Assembly: GCA_029168955.1 (NCBI GenBank) | Contig: JAPDOI010000151.1 | Coordinates: 434,001 to 498,000 of the forward strand | Source: Aplectana chamaeleonis | Taxonomy: Eukaryota; Nematoda; Chromadorea; Rhabditida; Cosmocercidae | DNA length: 64,000 nucleotides | Direction: 5' to 3' | Part shown: piece after piece, positions 21,405 through 33,175 of the stretch | How the letters are laid out: each line of letters opens with the position of its first letter | Numbering within the stretch: the stretch's first letter is position 1 | The notes under the pieces: model-generated | What the model was told of the DNA's origin: nothing | The model's database searches: none | The model's input: only the letters and a program-made list of their open reading frames with translations | Translations under genes and position numbers: made by a program

Positions 21405-21830
21405 GATGTCTCTGAAATCATACAAGACCCCCTGGGAGCGATGTCATGACCCCTCAAAAATTGAGCTGCTGAAGCATGTTGGACGAGTTGTCCGAGGCTT
21501 GCAACTTCTGTCATTCGCAACTGATGTATACGAGCCGGCCTAAGTAAAGTGAGAGGCCGAGCATAAAGGGAAGAACGGGGCTATTGGTTGGAAACCATCG
21601 CTCATTTCGCCACTGTTAGGCTCTAAAGATCGTACAAGGGTCGTGAAAAAGAGGCTTCCGGATGTGGGCGCCCCGGATCCGCTAACTCCTATATCTTCCT
21701 TATTCGGAGGAATCGAGAGCTCGCACTTGGCAGGTGCAGGTTTTGTATGAAGTGGGTCTACTTAACAATTATGCGGAAATCCCAGATTCCGTCCCTGAGT
21801 TCAGACTGTGCATTTAAGGCTGAATATACA
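21405..21830 (+). repeat. Dispersed repeat family H, uninterrupted copy
   Basis: Direct copies lie at 31540-32400 (split by a MITE) and partly at 33215-33370; an inverted copy is at 53940-54420. Shared phrases include GATGTCTCTGAAATCAT, GGACGAGTTGTCCGAGGCTT, TCGCAACTGATG and GAATCGAGAGCTCGC. It ends near GACTGTGCATTTAAGGC. Coding capacity was not recognised. This copy provides the empty site for the MITE at 31799-32078. Confidence 0.65.
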
Positions 21831-22628
21831 CTACCGCTCGTAGTATTCGATCAGGAGGCACGTGACTTTCAACGTCTTTGACATCATTTTTTTATCATCC
21901 TCCTCAAAAATCATCATCTTTCTGTGAGATTTGAAAACTTGCTCGGCATTTCGGAGAGGAGGGCTGTTCTACAATACAAATGACGCTTGCAATGGTTCAG
22001 AGTCAAACAAAACGCTTGATAATGTCGTTTTCATTCCGTGAAACAATGCACACAGCGCTGTGTAGCCAGATAATGCATAAATATACTTTATGTCACCCTC
22101 AAAACTTCGATACTCACTTTTTTCTGTCAAAATGTAAGCACTAGCGATCGCTATAATGCTGGATAGCCTTTTTCAGTGGGATCTCAAATAATAGTACAAA
22201 TCCGAATGACGGTTAATTTCCAACGATTTTTTAGAAAAGGCACCAAAGACGTGTCTCCGCGAGCATTCTGACCAAGTCTTACGAGCTGTATTGTACTGTG
22301 CGTTGCCAAAAGAGAAAAAAGGAATGGGAAAAGAGATCGCAGATTCACGAGCCACCATAGCAGAAAATTTCATTTGAGAATCCAAAACCTCTGACTTTTT
22401 GGGTTCATTTTCATCTCGAACGAAGGAAGGACCCTTTCCAATCAATAACTCCACCAAACAGCGACTGTTGTTTTTCAGCGGTGAGCAACTGAGAACGTCT
22501 TTCATACTCGGCTATGCACGAGAAAAAGTCTCTGTTAATTGTATGGCGGTTATTACAACAGAAATTGATTTGGCCCCTCAGAAACCTTGGCAGTCTGTCA
22601 TTTTCGAAGTCTACTCCTAACACCCTAG

Positions 22629-23072
22629 AGGCAGTGCCCACGATAGATTTCTCTTTGAACATCTACACGGTTTCCGGAAGGTCTGATGTCCATTGTAGCA
22701 AGGCACGCTGAAAAAGGACGCGAAAGCCGCGTTTTTCAGCGAAAATAGGCCCTATCTTGCTTACTTTGATTTTTGAGCGTGGAGGAATTGACCGCTATGA
22801 TGGATGAAGCCAATCAGAGCAATCAAGCGATCAGCTCACTTATTAGCACTTCCTTGACTTGATCATTCCTGTAATCTGTGTTCATTTGTTCACACGAGGG
22901 GGCTGAAATGGGGCACGGGCGGTTCTGGAACACCAAAACGCTTGTTCGTAGCCGTTGTTTTGCCACTCCTGGCTCATTTCTACCGTTCTTTCGGCACTTG
23001 GAGCCTCAGATCATCCTCGTCTATCATTTCGTTGAGGAAATTCATAGTGAATTATCATCTTGAACGCTGCCT
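22629..23072 (+). mobile_element. Dispersed family G, full-length 444-bp copy
   Basis: The ends AGGCAGTGCCCACGAT and ATCTTGAACGCTGCCT are inverse copies, so this looks like a non-autonomous DNA transposon. Related copies: right part at 33990-34294, inverted partial at 36170-36372, inverted left part at 53690-53945, and a left end at 18769. The interior includes GCGTGGAGGAATTGACCGCT, which is well conserved between copies. Confidence 0.65.
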
Positions 23073-23108
23073 TTAAGAGTGTAGGTAAGGCGCTGCTTTT
23101 ACAGAAGG

Positions 23109-23402
23109 TTGGCATGTCTCGTATCAAACTACATACATAACAACGCTGGCCCGCACATTGCGAATGCCGTAAATCAAAAAAATCAAAGAAAACAAGATGG
23201 ACTGTTCTGCCTCTCATTCCTGACCTTGAACCATCCTATGTATACTTCAAGCACTGACTTGAAGGGAGTCCGAAAACTTATCCGAGGTGTGCATCCGGGC
23301 CGCCAAATTCTTTTACTCGAGGTCGGCTCAAGTCAACAAGGAAACCATCCAACTTATTGGCAAAGAGGTATTAATAGTTTTGGAGAATATATCATAGCAT
23401 AA
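23109..23402 (+). pseudogene. Mariner-like transposase C-terminal relic
   Basis: The frame contains YIHNNAGPHIANAVNQK, comparable to the mariner DNA.PH block that carries the second catalytic Asp (here Asn). It is followed by LNHPMYTSSTD (mariner: HPPYSPDL.P.D) and at the end TYWQRGINSFGEY (mariner: F..RGI..L..RW). Order and spacing fit the mariner C-terminus, but the catalytic D is lost and the central part is scrambled. This is a fossil assigned by motif comparison only. Confidence 0.5.
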
Positions 23403-24239
23403 AATGTTTAATGGCTTTACTTTTTCTGGATGAAACTTTGAAATCAGTGTCAAAGGACGCATATCTGTATGAAGACCCTGCTAGAATATTCACTCCTAGC
23501 TGTCTGGGTCCTCCGTTTCATGATTTTTTCTATTTAAAGTTTGAATCAACACCACACCTTTTTGATATCCACGAGATCTGCTCCTTTCATAGACACAGCG
23601 ATTGGGATGAGCTGCTCGCACAAGAAACGCGTTTCACTTTCTTTGTGCCTCGGTGTACTCTCAGTGTACACACAAGTAGCGAAGAGAACAGTTGCACAAG
23701 TGAATCGGAACCATCTGAGATATTATGGTATAGTACAATTGCAATTGACAGACGTTCCTGATAAACTGGCCAGCCTAATGAAATTATTTATCTTCAACAA
23801 AAGAGCTCAATTCCAGCTCAATTCCTTGGAGGCATCGTTCAAGATGGAATTGATGGAAGAATTGAATGTCACGTTGCGATTTATTCTCTCCATCAAAGCA
23901 AGCTCACCTTTTTATTGTGATTTGAGAGAAAGGAAGACAATCGATTTATGCAGAAAAAGCATTTCAAATTTGACGATTGTTAGGCTCTGCGCGCACGCCG
24001 AATTCCAGAATCTTGATTCAGAATATTGCTTGAAACCACGGCTGGCCCCCCTAGCGGACCGCCGCGCTCCACAGTGAGTTTTTAAACTGATTTTTTATTA
24101 GGATTGTCCATGTTAAAAGGAGATATGTGGCGCTCAAAATCTTCATAACAGTTATGCAGGTTGAATTAAGCACATATATAAAAGCAATAATTAGAAGGAA
24201 TCCGTGTTTCTTGAAGAAAAACGAAAAAAACCGAGTTTT
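23403..24239. other. Open frames without identity
   Basis: Plus-strand frames at 23411-23761 and 23541-24077 overlap in different registers. Leucine- and lysine-rich stretches occur but no motif or splice pattern was recognised. Confidence 0.3.
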
Positions 24240-24320
24240 TGGCGTGGGTGCGCAGTGTGGACACGAGGTACCAGGAGCAAAACAGCCGTGGGTGCGCAGA
24301 GTAGACACGCGGTGACATTA
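24240..24320. repeat. Copy of the GTGGGTGCGCAGTGTG double module
   Basis: Nearly the same 80 bp as 9820-9897, including GAGCAAAACAGCCGTGGGTG and an end GTGACATTAAGTG resembling the CTTAAGTGCTAG terminus of the 7479-9904 block. Confidence 0.7.
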
Positions 24321-24717
24321 AGTGTTGAAAAAAGACACAATCGATCAATTTCAACATTTTCGATTGCCTACAAAATTCGATTGGACATTCGCGGTTGGAA
24401 CAATGAGTAACAACATCTTCTCAGACAACTGAGGGTTTAGATTCGGCCACGATAGGCTTCCGACTCGACTACAAAGCGCCGTGGACGACGATACAGCCCC
24501 GTACCTTTCAAGCGTCACGTGGCCTAATCGTCGCCAAAATGAGAAGCACGTGCCGCAACACATAGACCTTCCACTCGCGCATGACACGCTTTCGACTTGA
24601 CAACGATGCAGTTTGGACGACTGCGGTGGGGTGACCCCTTGCTGTGAGTCGTGACACGGACCGTATCCTTCTTGAGGGAGACCCACTCCTATCGGAGAAG
24701 TGGTACACCGCCCCTAG

Positions 24718-24875
24718 CGCCACTTGCTTCTACTATAGGACAACGAACTGCTGCAGGAGAAACGGGGTGCGTCAAGAGTTTTGCCTCTCTGCGCCACGTG
24801 CTTCTATAATAGGACGACGTGCGTAGCGTGGGAAACGGGGGTGGGGCCAGAATTTTGCCTCTCTTCGCCACGTAG
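24718..24875. repeat. Tandem repeat, 74-bp unit, about two copies
   Basis: CGCCACTTGCTTCTACTATA at 24718, CGCCACGTGCTTCTATAATA at 24792 and CGCCACGTAG at 24866 mark unit starts exactly 74 bp apart; GTTTTGCCTCTCT / TTTTGCCTCTCT end the units. Confidence 0.7.
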
Positions 24876-24984
24876 CCCCGTCGAATAGTCGTTGTGCTTC
24901 TCGAAGCAGCACGTGCTCCTGCGAGAGTTCCTTTCAACTTGATTAGGTATCCGATTGAAAAGCCTATCGTTTCCGAATCGGACC

Positions 24985-25975
24985 TCTCCAGTATATGAGT
25001 GCTTTGACAGTATTCGCCGCTTCCGCTCCAATATCAGGCCATGATGACGACGAGATCGAAGCCTTCTATTTGGAACTGGGGAAGTTTCTAAGGAAAGTCC
25101 TAACCCCCTTCAAAGTCAAGATTTCAATGTCAAGGTTTCCCCAATAAGTATGATTTTGATGAGCACCACATCGGGTCCCAATAACTGGAAGAGATCGAGC
25201 AGCGTGAAAAAACTATCTGAGCTCTTCATGTCGAGCAAGATAATCCATAGTACATAGCAGCTCACAGGTCCAGAAGCCCATCTCGCATAGTTTGTCGTGT
25301 AAATCTCCTTGTGGAATGTATCGTAACATTAGTGGCCTCATCAGTGTCAACCGTAAATTTTGCCTAGCCAGTGTCGCTGCTGTTCCGAAATTTCATTCTG
25401 GATCGGACCACCATTTACTCCACGCAGGGTGTTTCTTTGCACAGAAGGCACATAACGCTGCGAAGTTCTAGAAGAGAAACCCCAGACTCACTATCAAATG
25501 AGAACTCCTTGCCGCACTGGCTAGCTGCTGAAAAGGTTGCATTATAGACAACATCTATGAAAAGTATAATTGGTGTGCTCAGCACCTTCACGAGAGTGCT
25601 AATGAGGCGGAAAGTTAGAAGCCATCTAGAGGCGTTAGATTTCGACAACTCTCAAGCTGATTCGCCAAAGCGTAACTGCGATGGCAATAGGCAACCCCGA
25701 AACAACGGCTGAACTTGCAAAGCTATTCAGAGAAGCGATAAAAAAGCTTCAAGAAGAGAAGAGCAGCAGTCGTGGCCGAAGTTGCCGAAACCGAGAAAAG
25801 CGTGCGCGACGACCGCCGCAACTGCTAACTACAAAATCAAGATGACCACACTTCGACGCCCGGACGGAAGACTACTGTTTTTAAAAGGACAATTCAAAAG
25901 GTCGTTCGCGACTTATACTCCGATTTCTTCGAGAGCTATGCCCATTTACCTCTATATCATCTGAGGCAGGAAGAC
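24985..25975 (+). pseudogene. RTE-type non-LTR retrotransposon relic (endonuclease to start of RT)
   Basis: Near 25000 the frame reads SALTVFAASAPIS, then DDDEIEAFYLELGKFLRK, the endonuclease region of RTE LINEs (V.A.YAPTS...EVEAFY.EL.KF). Further on, in shifting frames, come NRKFCLASVAAVPKFHSG and GSDHHLLHA, matching the NKRFCLTDVAVVP...GSDHRLLR block with the conserved SDH of APE-type endonucleases. Next are TAELAKLFREAIKKLQEE and finally VVRDLYSDFFESYAHLPLY, the linker leading into the reverse transcriptase. Stops and frameshifts throughout make it non-functional. The motifs occur in the canonical order over about 1 kb, which makes the assignment firm despite decay. Confidence 0.75.
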
Positions 25976-26017
25976 TATTTTGTTGCATCGTTTCTCCATT
26001 ACGAAATCCAAATTGCA

Positions 26018-26212
26018 GGGTCAGGCAAACCGTTGTCCAGGACATCGGCGCCCCTCAGTTGAAGATAAAAATTCCGAAAAGAAGTGCAAAACCCCAGGTT
26101 CTGAGAAAAGTTCAAGTTTCTTTCAAAATTAAAAAAAAGTATTTTCTCAATCCAAACTTTTTCAAAATAATTAATGCAATCCCTATCCGACTGAACTAGC
26201 CTCGGGGAGTTT
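26018..26212 (+). repeat. Dispersed repeat family R, copy 1
   Basis: GGTCAGGCAAACCGTTGTCC ... CTTTTTCAAAATAATTA ... CCCTATCCGACTGAA recurs in the same order and orientation at about 34640-34856. No coding potential recognised. Confidence 0.6.
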
Positions 26213-28337
26213 TTTGCGGTCTCAACGCGACGCAGCGTCAAATAACTCTTCCCCGCAAAAACTCTAATGTTTGTGGCTTTGACCGGTATTTTGGAGGAGT
26301 TTTGAAGGCAAAATGCTGCTCGTGTCCTTCAAAACAGCCCCAGGATACCGGTCGAGCCCACAAAGACACAAAAGTAGCAAAAAACTTCAGAAAAGCGCCC
26401 TGCGCGGAGAGGGGAAATGATGAAACTGTCCATGAACAAGGATGGATTTGCATCAAGGGCACAGTAGAAGTGCGAGGGCGAGCAGCAGATGAGGCTCACC
26501 CGCGGTAGTTTCGCGGGCACTGCACTGCGCCTGACGCGATTCAGCATTGTAGCGCGATATTTTTCGTCGGCTCGCCGCAGTGGAAAGTTAAATCCCTTGC
26601 TCATTGCTCCCGGAGGCTCTAGGAGAAACTTGTTTTGTGTGAGCTGAAAAATTGATTACTGCATAGAATTGAGGTGGGCGCGAAGCGCGCACATAGACTT
26701 GGCTTTGATAACTTACCGCACGCAACCCGCACATAGAGATCACGCACTTACATTGAAGTTAGAAAACTGAGCAGTATACCATTGAAACCTCCCAACCGAC
26801 AACTTTTTTGCGGTCTCCGCCGACGCCCTCCCCCCCCCACTTTGAATTTTTTTTTGAAGAACGTGAGTCATAGGACCTGGAGTTTCGCACCTGAAGGTAA
26901 TAGGCCACGGGGACGCCAAAAATAATTGTCAGAACTCACCATTTTCACTCCTGGGCCACTAACGGGCGGTGCAAACTAAGAACCCGGCCTCTCAAGATTA
27001 GCTGATAAAAATTAAGGTGTTTTCGATATCGGACTTCTGAAACTATTATCAGCCATTGTTGTTACAGGGATTCCATACAAACACCTTGCTCCCTGGTATG
27101 GTGTACTCTAAACGTCCCGGTTGGAAGAGTACGACGTTTTCGCGCGAGGTGAGTGTTGAGCCATGTTTTGACTGCAGTGTTGCGGTGTTAATGACTGATA
27201 ATCGCTGTTAAACTCTAGGTGGAAATGTTATTGTTGAAAGATATGTTGCACACTTCTTGATGAAAGTGAAACTTTTTAGCGATTCGTCTTCCACTTCTAG
27301 GTAAAACTCGTTATGTTGGAGGCTGTGCTGTTGGCTCGTAAATGATATTGAAATTTTTAAGAGATAGGAGTCGTATAGTCCTCCGTAGGAGTGCAGTTGT
27401 TGACAGAAATAACATGAAATAATTGGTGAAAAATGCATTGTTGGTATCTATATTTTAAATGTCTTGTTCACCCTTGTTTATCAAAACCCGGACCGGGAGT
27501 CGGCGACCTGGGCTACACGGCGACCGCTTTTCATGAATGAATGTCACGGGAAGCACTGAAACCGCGCTCGTCGTTTTCATTGTTCTGAAAATATCGTACA
27601 ATTTTTCGAATAATTGCATGGGCGGTTAAGATGGAACTCACTAGTGCACCCGCAAAGCAGTATAACGAAGAAACGCAGTATAGCCACGTATGACGAACCA
27701 GTTTGGCTGCCACTTATAGATGTCATGTTTAAATCAGTTATTTTCGCTTCTTCACCTCGCAAAACTGTGATATTCAAACATGTCACAAGGAACACTTACC
27801 TATTCAGAAAAATCTGCAGCTGTTTTGCTTTTGTTTGCTCGTGTTGTTCTTATGATAAGAATGCTCTTCTTGAAGTGTTAAGTTGGATCTTCTCATTTTT
27901 AGGTGCGAAGCATAAGATCTACTAGCGTGCACATTCACGCCGCTGCGAGGCTTACTTCTGGGGATAATACAAGGTCTTGGAAAAAGTCAAGCGAGTGTTT
28001 GAAGCAGCTGCGTAGGGCTTTTCAAGACGCGGTCAATTGCCATTTTCTCCTACAAAGCTATCGCCTTGCCTGCTGCACCCCTCACTATCACGCTAAGCCT
28101 GACTGACTTGCCCTCCTTCCTCAGCGATTATGCTAGCATTCACTTTCCGTTCCCGCCGCTTCCTTTCGCTAGCGAACGTGAGAGTTTAATGTGTGACCAC
28201 CCACCGCCCTGGACAACACTCGCCAGTACACTTCTACTGCCTTTCTGGCCAATAAGGAGGGGAATATCATCGTATGGCTGCTATATGAACCAACAGAGGG
28301 AGGGGGGAGAAAGTTAGTTGAAAGCGAGATAATCGTC
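26213..28337. other. No recognisable gene
   Basis: Frames up to 103 codons (27614-27925, plus) without motifs. A C-rich run lies near 26831-26840. Confidence 0.3.
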
Positions 28338-28423
28338 AACTTTTAGATGCAAATTCAAACCATGGGGTGGTGGTTAATGGAACTTTTAGATGCAAATTTA
28401 ACCCATGGGGTGGTGGTAAATGG
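28338..28423. repeat. 43-bp tandem duplication
   Basis: AACTTTTAGATGCAAATT ... CATGGGGTGGTGG begins at 28338 and again at 28381; the two units differ at a few positions. Confidence 0.8.
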
Positions 28424-28464
28424 GTATAGAAATGCACCCTACCGCAAGCTGACAGTGAACATGG

Positions 28465-28563
28465 AAGTAGTGTATGAATGAAAAAAAGATGGATTTCTTC
28501 GGAAAACGAACTGCGAAAAAAAATCGGGAGCTATCAATCTTTTTCTTCATTCACACACTATTT
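28465..28563. repeat. Hairpin with about 28-bp arms
   Basis: GTAGTGTATGAATGAAAAAA at 28467 is inverse to the TTTTTCTTCATTCACACACT segment ending near 28562, around a 42-bp spacer. Confidence 0.6.
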
Positions 28564-29545
28564 ACATCTTCTCTGTCAGATCAGTTGCTGACCAATTGCC
28601 ATTAACTACTATTTCTGTATTCCTTCATTCTTCGGACGGAACCGCTAGAATCTTAGTTCATTCTCATACACATCCACATATACAGAGAAAGTAAAATGTC
28701 GACAGATTAAATGTTTCTGTTTGATGGTTTTGTGTTATCATATTTTGTGACAGTCATGTGTTGTTAGGAATAAACTTTCATTATTGCAACTGCTTTTCTA
28801 GCACTGGAATATGTTTTGCCGCAGCACGGCGATTTCAGCTAGTCGTCGGCATCCATTTGAGCTGTCGACAGGCATTCAACTAAAGGTCGGAATGTGACTA
28901 ACTAGCAGTGAAGAGGTGTTTAGCTGACAGTCGACAGGTGTTCGACCACCGCCGGACAGGTATCCAACGATCGGTCGTCGTGTGTTTCAGAGACAACTGT
29001 AGGGGAGACACAGGCCACTCTAGGGGGCAGTTCTGCCCCAATTTGGTGGTCGAGGGGGCGGGCACTCCGTGAATTGACCGCAAATAAACCATCGCCAAGG
29101 ACTACAAGATTAGCAACCTCAATTCACAGTATAAGCAAACTCACAACGAGTACATCGTGTCTAAGCCGTTTCAAGACAGTTATCGACGTTCAAGCCTGCT
29201 AAAGATGTAGCTGAAATAAAATGGCATTATGTTTGCCACATGATTGATCAAATAAACACGAACCGCCAAAAGTTGAAAGTTTAGCGATGAACAATATTCT
29301 TTGAAGATATGATGCGTATTAAATACACGTGCAACCTTACCCGATTTTTTGGTGCCGGCGTATGCGGGTTCTCGGACAGCTTATGTGGTTTTTTATGGAA
29401 CCCCTCATTTGAAATTCACCAAAATTTGGAACATAAAATACTTTTTGAAAACGATAAATGAGGGAAAGGTCGAAGTCTACTCAATTTTCACGATAAAACC
29501 CGCCGGGTAGTCAGCTTCTGTGATTGCTCCCTCCTTTCTTCATGC
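28564..29545. other. No recognisable gene
   Basis: Nothing with coding motifs. Loose GACAGGTGTTCGACC-like phrases recur between 28860 and 28960. Confidence 0.35.
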
Positions 29546-30140
29546 AAACGTAGAGAACTGCTCCGAGGAAGACATTTTGGAGCAGAAGTTTTCTGATGGA
29601 AAGTTTATCATTGATGAAGGCTTCTTCACCAGAAAAGTTTTTGGAAATCTCCTCATAGAAAACGAAACCGTACTGACATGAACCAAATGAACCGTCGGCG
29701 AATGTCGATGGTTAGGTGTAGTTGCTGATTCAGTGTAGATTTTTGGGATTCTAAACGATATTCGGAACATCGATAATCGATAGATTTTACCGATTTCTGA
29801 GACAAGCCGCCAAAATATGAGCGGATTGCGCAAATTTCGAATGCATCGCACATGTTTTTGAAGTTCGAAGCCTGGACAAAGCCAAGGAAGCGAAAAAGTT
29901 GGCAAAGAAGCAGGTGTTGCAAACACTTGCTGAGCTTGAAGTTGGTTCGCTACAGCTTGGTATTGTATTCTTTTGATGAAGGGTCCTTAAGTCTCCCGTG
30001 ATAATGCAAGTGGACGACCTCGGCTCTGGAATGACCCTATAGGAGCAGTTCACTACTATTAACTCGGGTCAGAAGGCAATAATAATACAAGCTGACCACG
30101 CGGCGAAATTCATTGCAAAAACTGGGAACAAGAGAAACGC
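29546..30140 (+). pseudogene. Possible eroded coding region, family unknown
   Basis: Plus-strand text alternates between frames: CSEEDILEQKFSDGKFIIDE and GFFTRKVFGNLLIENE, then LDKAKEAKKLAKKQVLQTLA followed by ELEVGSLQLGIVFF, then ADHAAKFIAKTGNKRNANV, with several stops between. The composition is protein-like, with a lysine-rich helix in the middle. I cannot name a family; a decayed transposon or gene fragment is the likeliest reading, and chance is possible. Confidence 0.25.
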
Positions 30141-30805
30141 GAATGTATGAACATACCGGAATAACCCCTACGAATATTTTTCTTACTGATGACTGGCTTC
30201 GAAAAAGCGGCCTCCATCCTAATCGAATAAATGTTCGAATTCCTGATCTCCCCTCCTAGTAATTCCGGACAAATCATAGGTACTGTTGGATGATTTCATT
30301 GGTGGCTAAATATTCGAAATTCCGTGCCTTGAACTGACCGAAAATTCGGAAAATCGCATGTTTCGACGCTTTTGCAGCCCCGTAAATCAATATTCTGTAA
30401 TAAAATGAGGCTAGCATGCAAAATGAAACAGTTAATCGGATCACTTTTCCCATCGTTCATTCCTCAATCCAAAAAAAACAACCCAAGTAACTGCTAACTT
30501 AGATCAACACGGAACAAAAACGGGAAAACCTTTTTAAAGCCACATTAAATCCTACCCATGGCTTCAAATAATTCAGAAATAATTATTTAAACGATTTCGT
30601 TGCGAAACAACTTACCTTAGTAATGCAGGAAGTATTTACTAGCTGAAAATCGAGCAAAATCCGGCTGGATTTAGCTGCTTTGCGATCACTGAACAGCTGC
30701 CTCGCTCTTCCACAGAATTGATTTTGATCGCAGGTTTAGGCTTACTGTTCGAAGATGTGGGACGCGAAGTTGCGGACTGCAACGACCGTCAGGCGAGACC
30801 CGTAA
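30141..30805. other. No recognisable gene
   Basis: AT-rich, no frames of interest. Confidence 0.4.
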
Positions 30806-30939
30806 AGGGTTGAGCAGAGTACAAACAGGGCGCGGCGCGGCCTGATGATGGAGAGCCGTATTGATAGATCGCGTCGATCTATCAATACGGCAGCCCACCG
30901 TCCGGCCGCACCGCACCCTGTTGGCACTCTGCTCAGCCC
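30806..30939. mobile_element. Foldback element with a perfect central hairpin
   Basis: The outer arms GGGTTGAGCAGAGTACAAAC and GTTGGCACTCTGCTCAGCCC are inverse with mismatches. The centre (30855-30891) is perfect: GCCGTATTGATAGATCG, a 3-nt loop, and its exact complement. The frames on both strands here mirror each other because of the palindrome. Confidence 0.7.
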
Positions 30940-31539
30940 CTAAGTTGCAACGCTGCGCTTTCGCGCAATCTGTGCTATTACTCCTCGCCTCAACAGCTGC
31001 CAGCAGCCGCGGAGGTGACCCTCTTCGCACCACAAGTGAGTCGAGCCAGCCGTGTGACCACCATTTCAGCCCACAGGGTTAACAGCCATCGCTAACCGTG
31101 TGACAGTTTGATTGATGCGGCCTTGCCTCCCCGCACAAGTTGACCGCATGCAGTGAGCTCACCTCAGCGCACTGGGGGTCTACTACGGGCCCATATTTTA
31201 CGTTTTCATCTGTTTGTATAGCTTGGCCACTCCAGAGAACGAAAATGTCAAAGGGCATTCCGAAAAACCATTCATTTGTAGAGAAGAAGTACTCAGAATG
31301 TTCTGCAAAAACGGATATGAAGTTTGACCAGAATCCTTTTTGAAGTTTTTTTCACATTTAGGAACCTAATCTTTGCCATTTTTCAAATTTTCCCTCAAGT
31401 TTGAACCGTGCCACAGTTGTGTTTCATGTTGTTCGACGGTCGTATCAACATTTTATGAAAAGTGCTAGATGATCGACCCAAAAGTGATAAATGATCGACT
31501 CCGCAGCAGTTTTCAGGTGGCTATAACTTTTAAGAGCCA

Positions 31540-32400
31540 CTTTTTTAGAGCATCAAGTTTCGAAAGCGAGATTAGCTAGCCTAGATTTTTTAATTGTGCA
31601 CCAACATTTGCAAGTGATTCCCAGTGCGCACGATGCCTTTGAAAGCACAGGCCAGCCTCGAAATCGGTTTTCTGTTCTTTTGCTAATCCTGAAGACACAT
31701 GATTCCATAAAAACCCTCGGAATAGAAACATGGCCCCTCAAAAGTTTCCTGAAATTGAGCAGCGAAAGCATGGTGGACGGGTTGTCAGAGGCTTGTTAAG
31801 TGTGTCCGAATGAGACTGGCCAACCATGCTGTCGTCGTGCGTGGCAGGCGGCCGTCGCAGATGCCGCTCCCGAAGGAGGGTTAAAAGGGCTGGCTGCCAC
31901 CCCCTCCTCGGATGAGTAGCTATTTGATTGATTGCTGCCAGCCTCTGCTGGCCCCTCAACTGGTCAATAGCTTTGGGAAAGGCTCGCTGTGTCGCGCGCT
32001 CGTCCGAGAGCGGCGCACGCCACTACCGCCTGCCACGTAGGCCAGCCACATGGTTGGCCAGTCTCATTCCGACACACTTTAATTTCCGTGGTTCGCAACC
32101 GATGTGTGGAAGCGGACCTGAATAAAGAGATAGGTTAAGAATTAAGGGAAGAAGACGGCTATTGATCGGAAACCTAGGCTGATCTTGCCACTGTTGCGCT
32201 CGAGAGGTCTTCCAAGAGGGCGTGTCAAAATGGTTTCTTGCTGTGTAAGCGCTAAAGTGGCTTTTCCCTATTTCTCGCTTATTCTGGAAATTCGAGAGCT
32301 TGCTTTCGGAAGATGTTGTGTGGGATTGGCCTGCTTCACAACTTGTGTTTTTCTCAGATTTTGCCCCTGAGTCTGAACTGTGCCTTCGAGGGGAACCGTA
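31540..32400 (+). repeat. Dispersed repeat family H, copy split by a MITE
   Basis: The left half, to GTTGTCAGAGGCTTG, and the right half, from TTCGCAACCGATG to CTGAACTGTGCCTTC, follow the order of the continuous copy at 21405-21830. The 280-bp MITE at 31799-32078 explains the gap. Confidence 0.65.
31799..32078. mobile_element. PIF/Harbinger-like MITE family V, copy 1, TTA target duplication
   Basis: It begins AGTGTGTCCGAATGAGACTG and ends with the near-inverse CAGTCTCATTCCGACACACT. TTA is present on both sides (31796-31798 and 32079-32081). The arms extend inward (GGCCAACCATG / CATGGTTGGCC) and the middle is GC-rich. A 3-bp TTA/TAA duplication is typical of PIF/Harbinger, though no transposase is present to confirm it. 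Confidence 0.82.
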
Positions 32401-32861
32401 ATTTGGGGCGTCAATCGATGGAAAATCAGTGGTTGAGGCAATAAAGCGCAATTTTTGATCCAGACAAAATTGGCGTTCCATGTTTTGGGCAGTTCCTCAT
32501 GGCAAGATGAAAATCAAACCGTTGGATGAGCTAGCTTTTTGTCGACTTTATTTGCAACGTTTCAGCTTAGTCTCCTTTCTGGCCTCTAGAAACGTCTAGG
32601 GCATTCAGACTGATGAAAATTACAAATTTCAAAACAGGATTTTGTCAGATTGTCTAGGTTATTACCAAACATGACTAATGAGAGAAGGAAAATTGGAATA
32701 ACACCGTGTTAGTTCATCTGCTTCTTTTATTCGGATCGCCTCTGCGTCAAGTACATCCGAGCATATGACAGTCCGGACATTAGAAAGCAATCATCAGAGG
32801 ATGAATACAGTGCACAATAGAAGTTGTAAAAGTACTCTCTCGTTCAATTTCACCTCGCGTA
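32401..32861. other. No recognisable gene
   Basis: Nothing recognised between the family H copy and the RTE 3' end. Confidence 0.4.
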
Positions 32862-33175
32862 TCGCTCGCAGGTGAGCCCCAGGGGTTCAATTTGCAACAT
32901 TTACCGAGAGGGGCACAGCTGGGATGGTAGATTCCATTCAGAGACTGGTCCTACCGTGAGCTGGAGAACGGATGTGGTTAAAGAGGATTTGAAGTCACTC
33001 GGCATCGAAAGACAGTTCAGGCGCGATGTTTCCTTTCGCAGAAAATGGAATAGGGACAGCTGGATGGAATGTGTTCAAATTGTGGCTGAAGACCGTTAAA
33101 AATGAACACGGCTGACTACTAGGACGGCACACCTCGGTGAAGATGCGGAATGACCGCGTCAGGCGAAAGCCAACC
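32862..33175 (+). pseudogene. RTE-type LINE 3' end (C-terminus plus tail)
   Basis: The frame ends WRTDVVKEDLKSLGIERQF ... RRKWNRDSWMECV ... VAEDR and a stop at 33097-33099. RTE proteins end in a comparable way: W.D.VKEDL..LG, an R.W...W block and AEDR. About 70 bp after the stop comes AAGTCAAGTCAATG, the short direct repeat tail seen in RTE elements. Only the last 75 codons are visible; the 5' part is absent, as is usual for 5'-truncated LINE copies. Confidence 0.65.
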
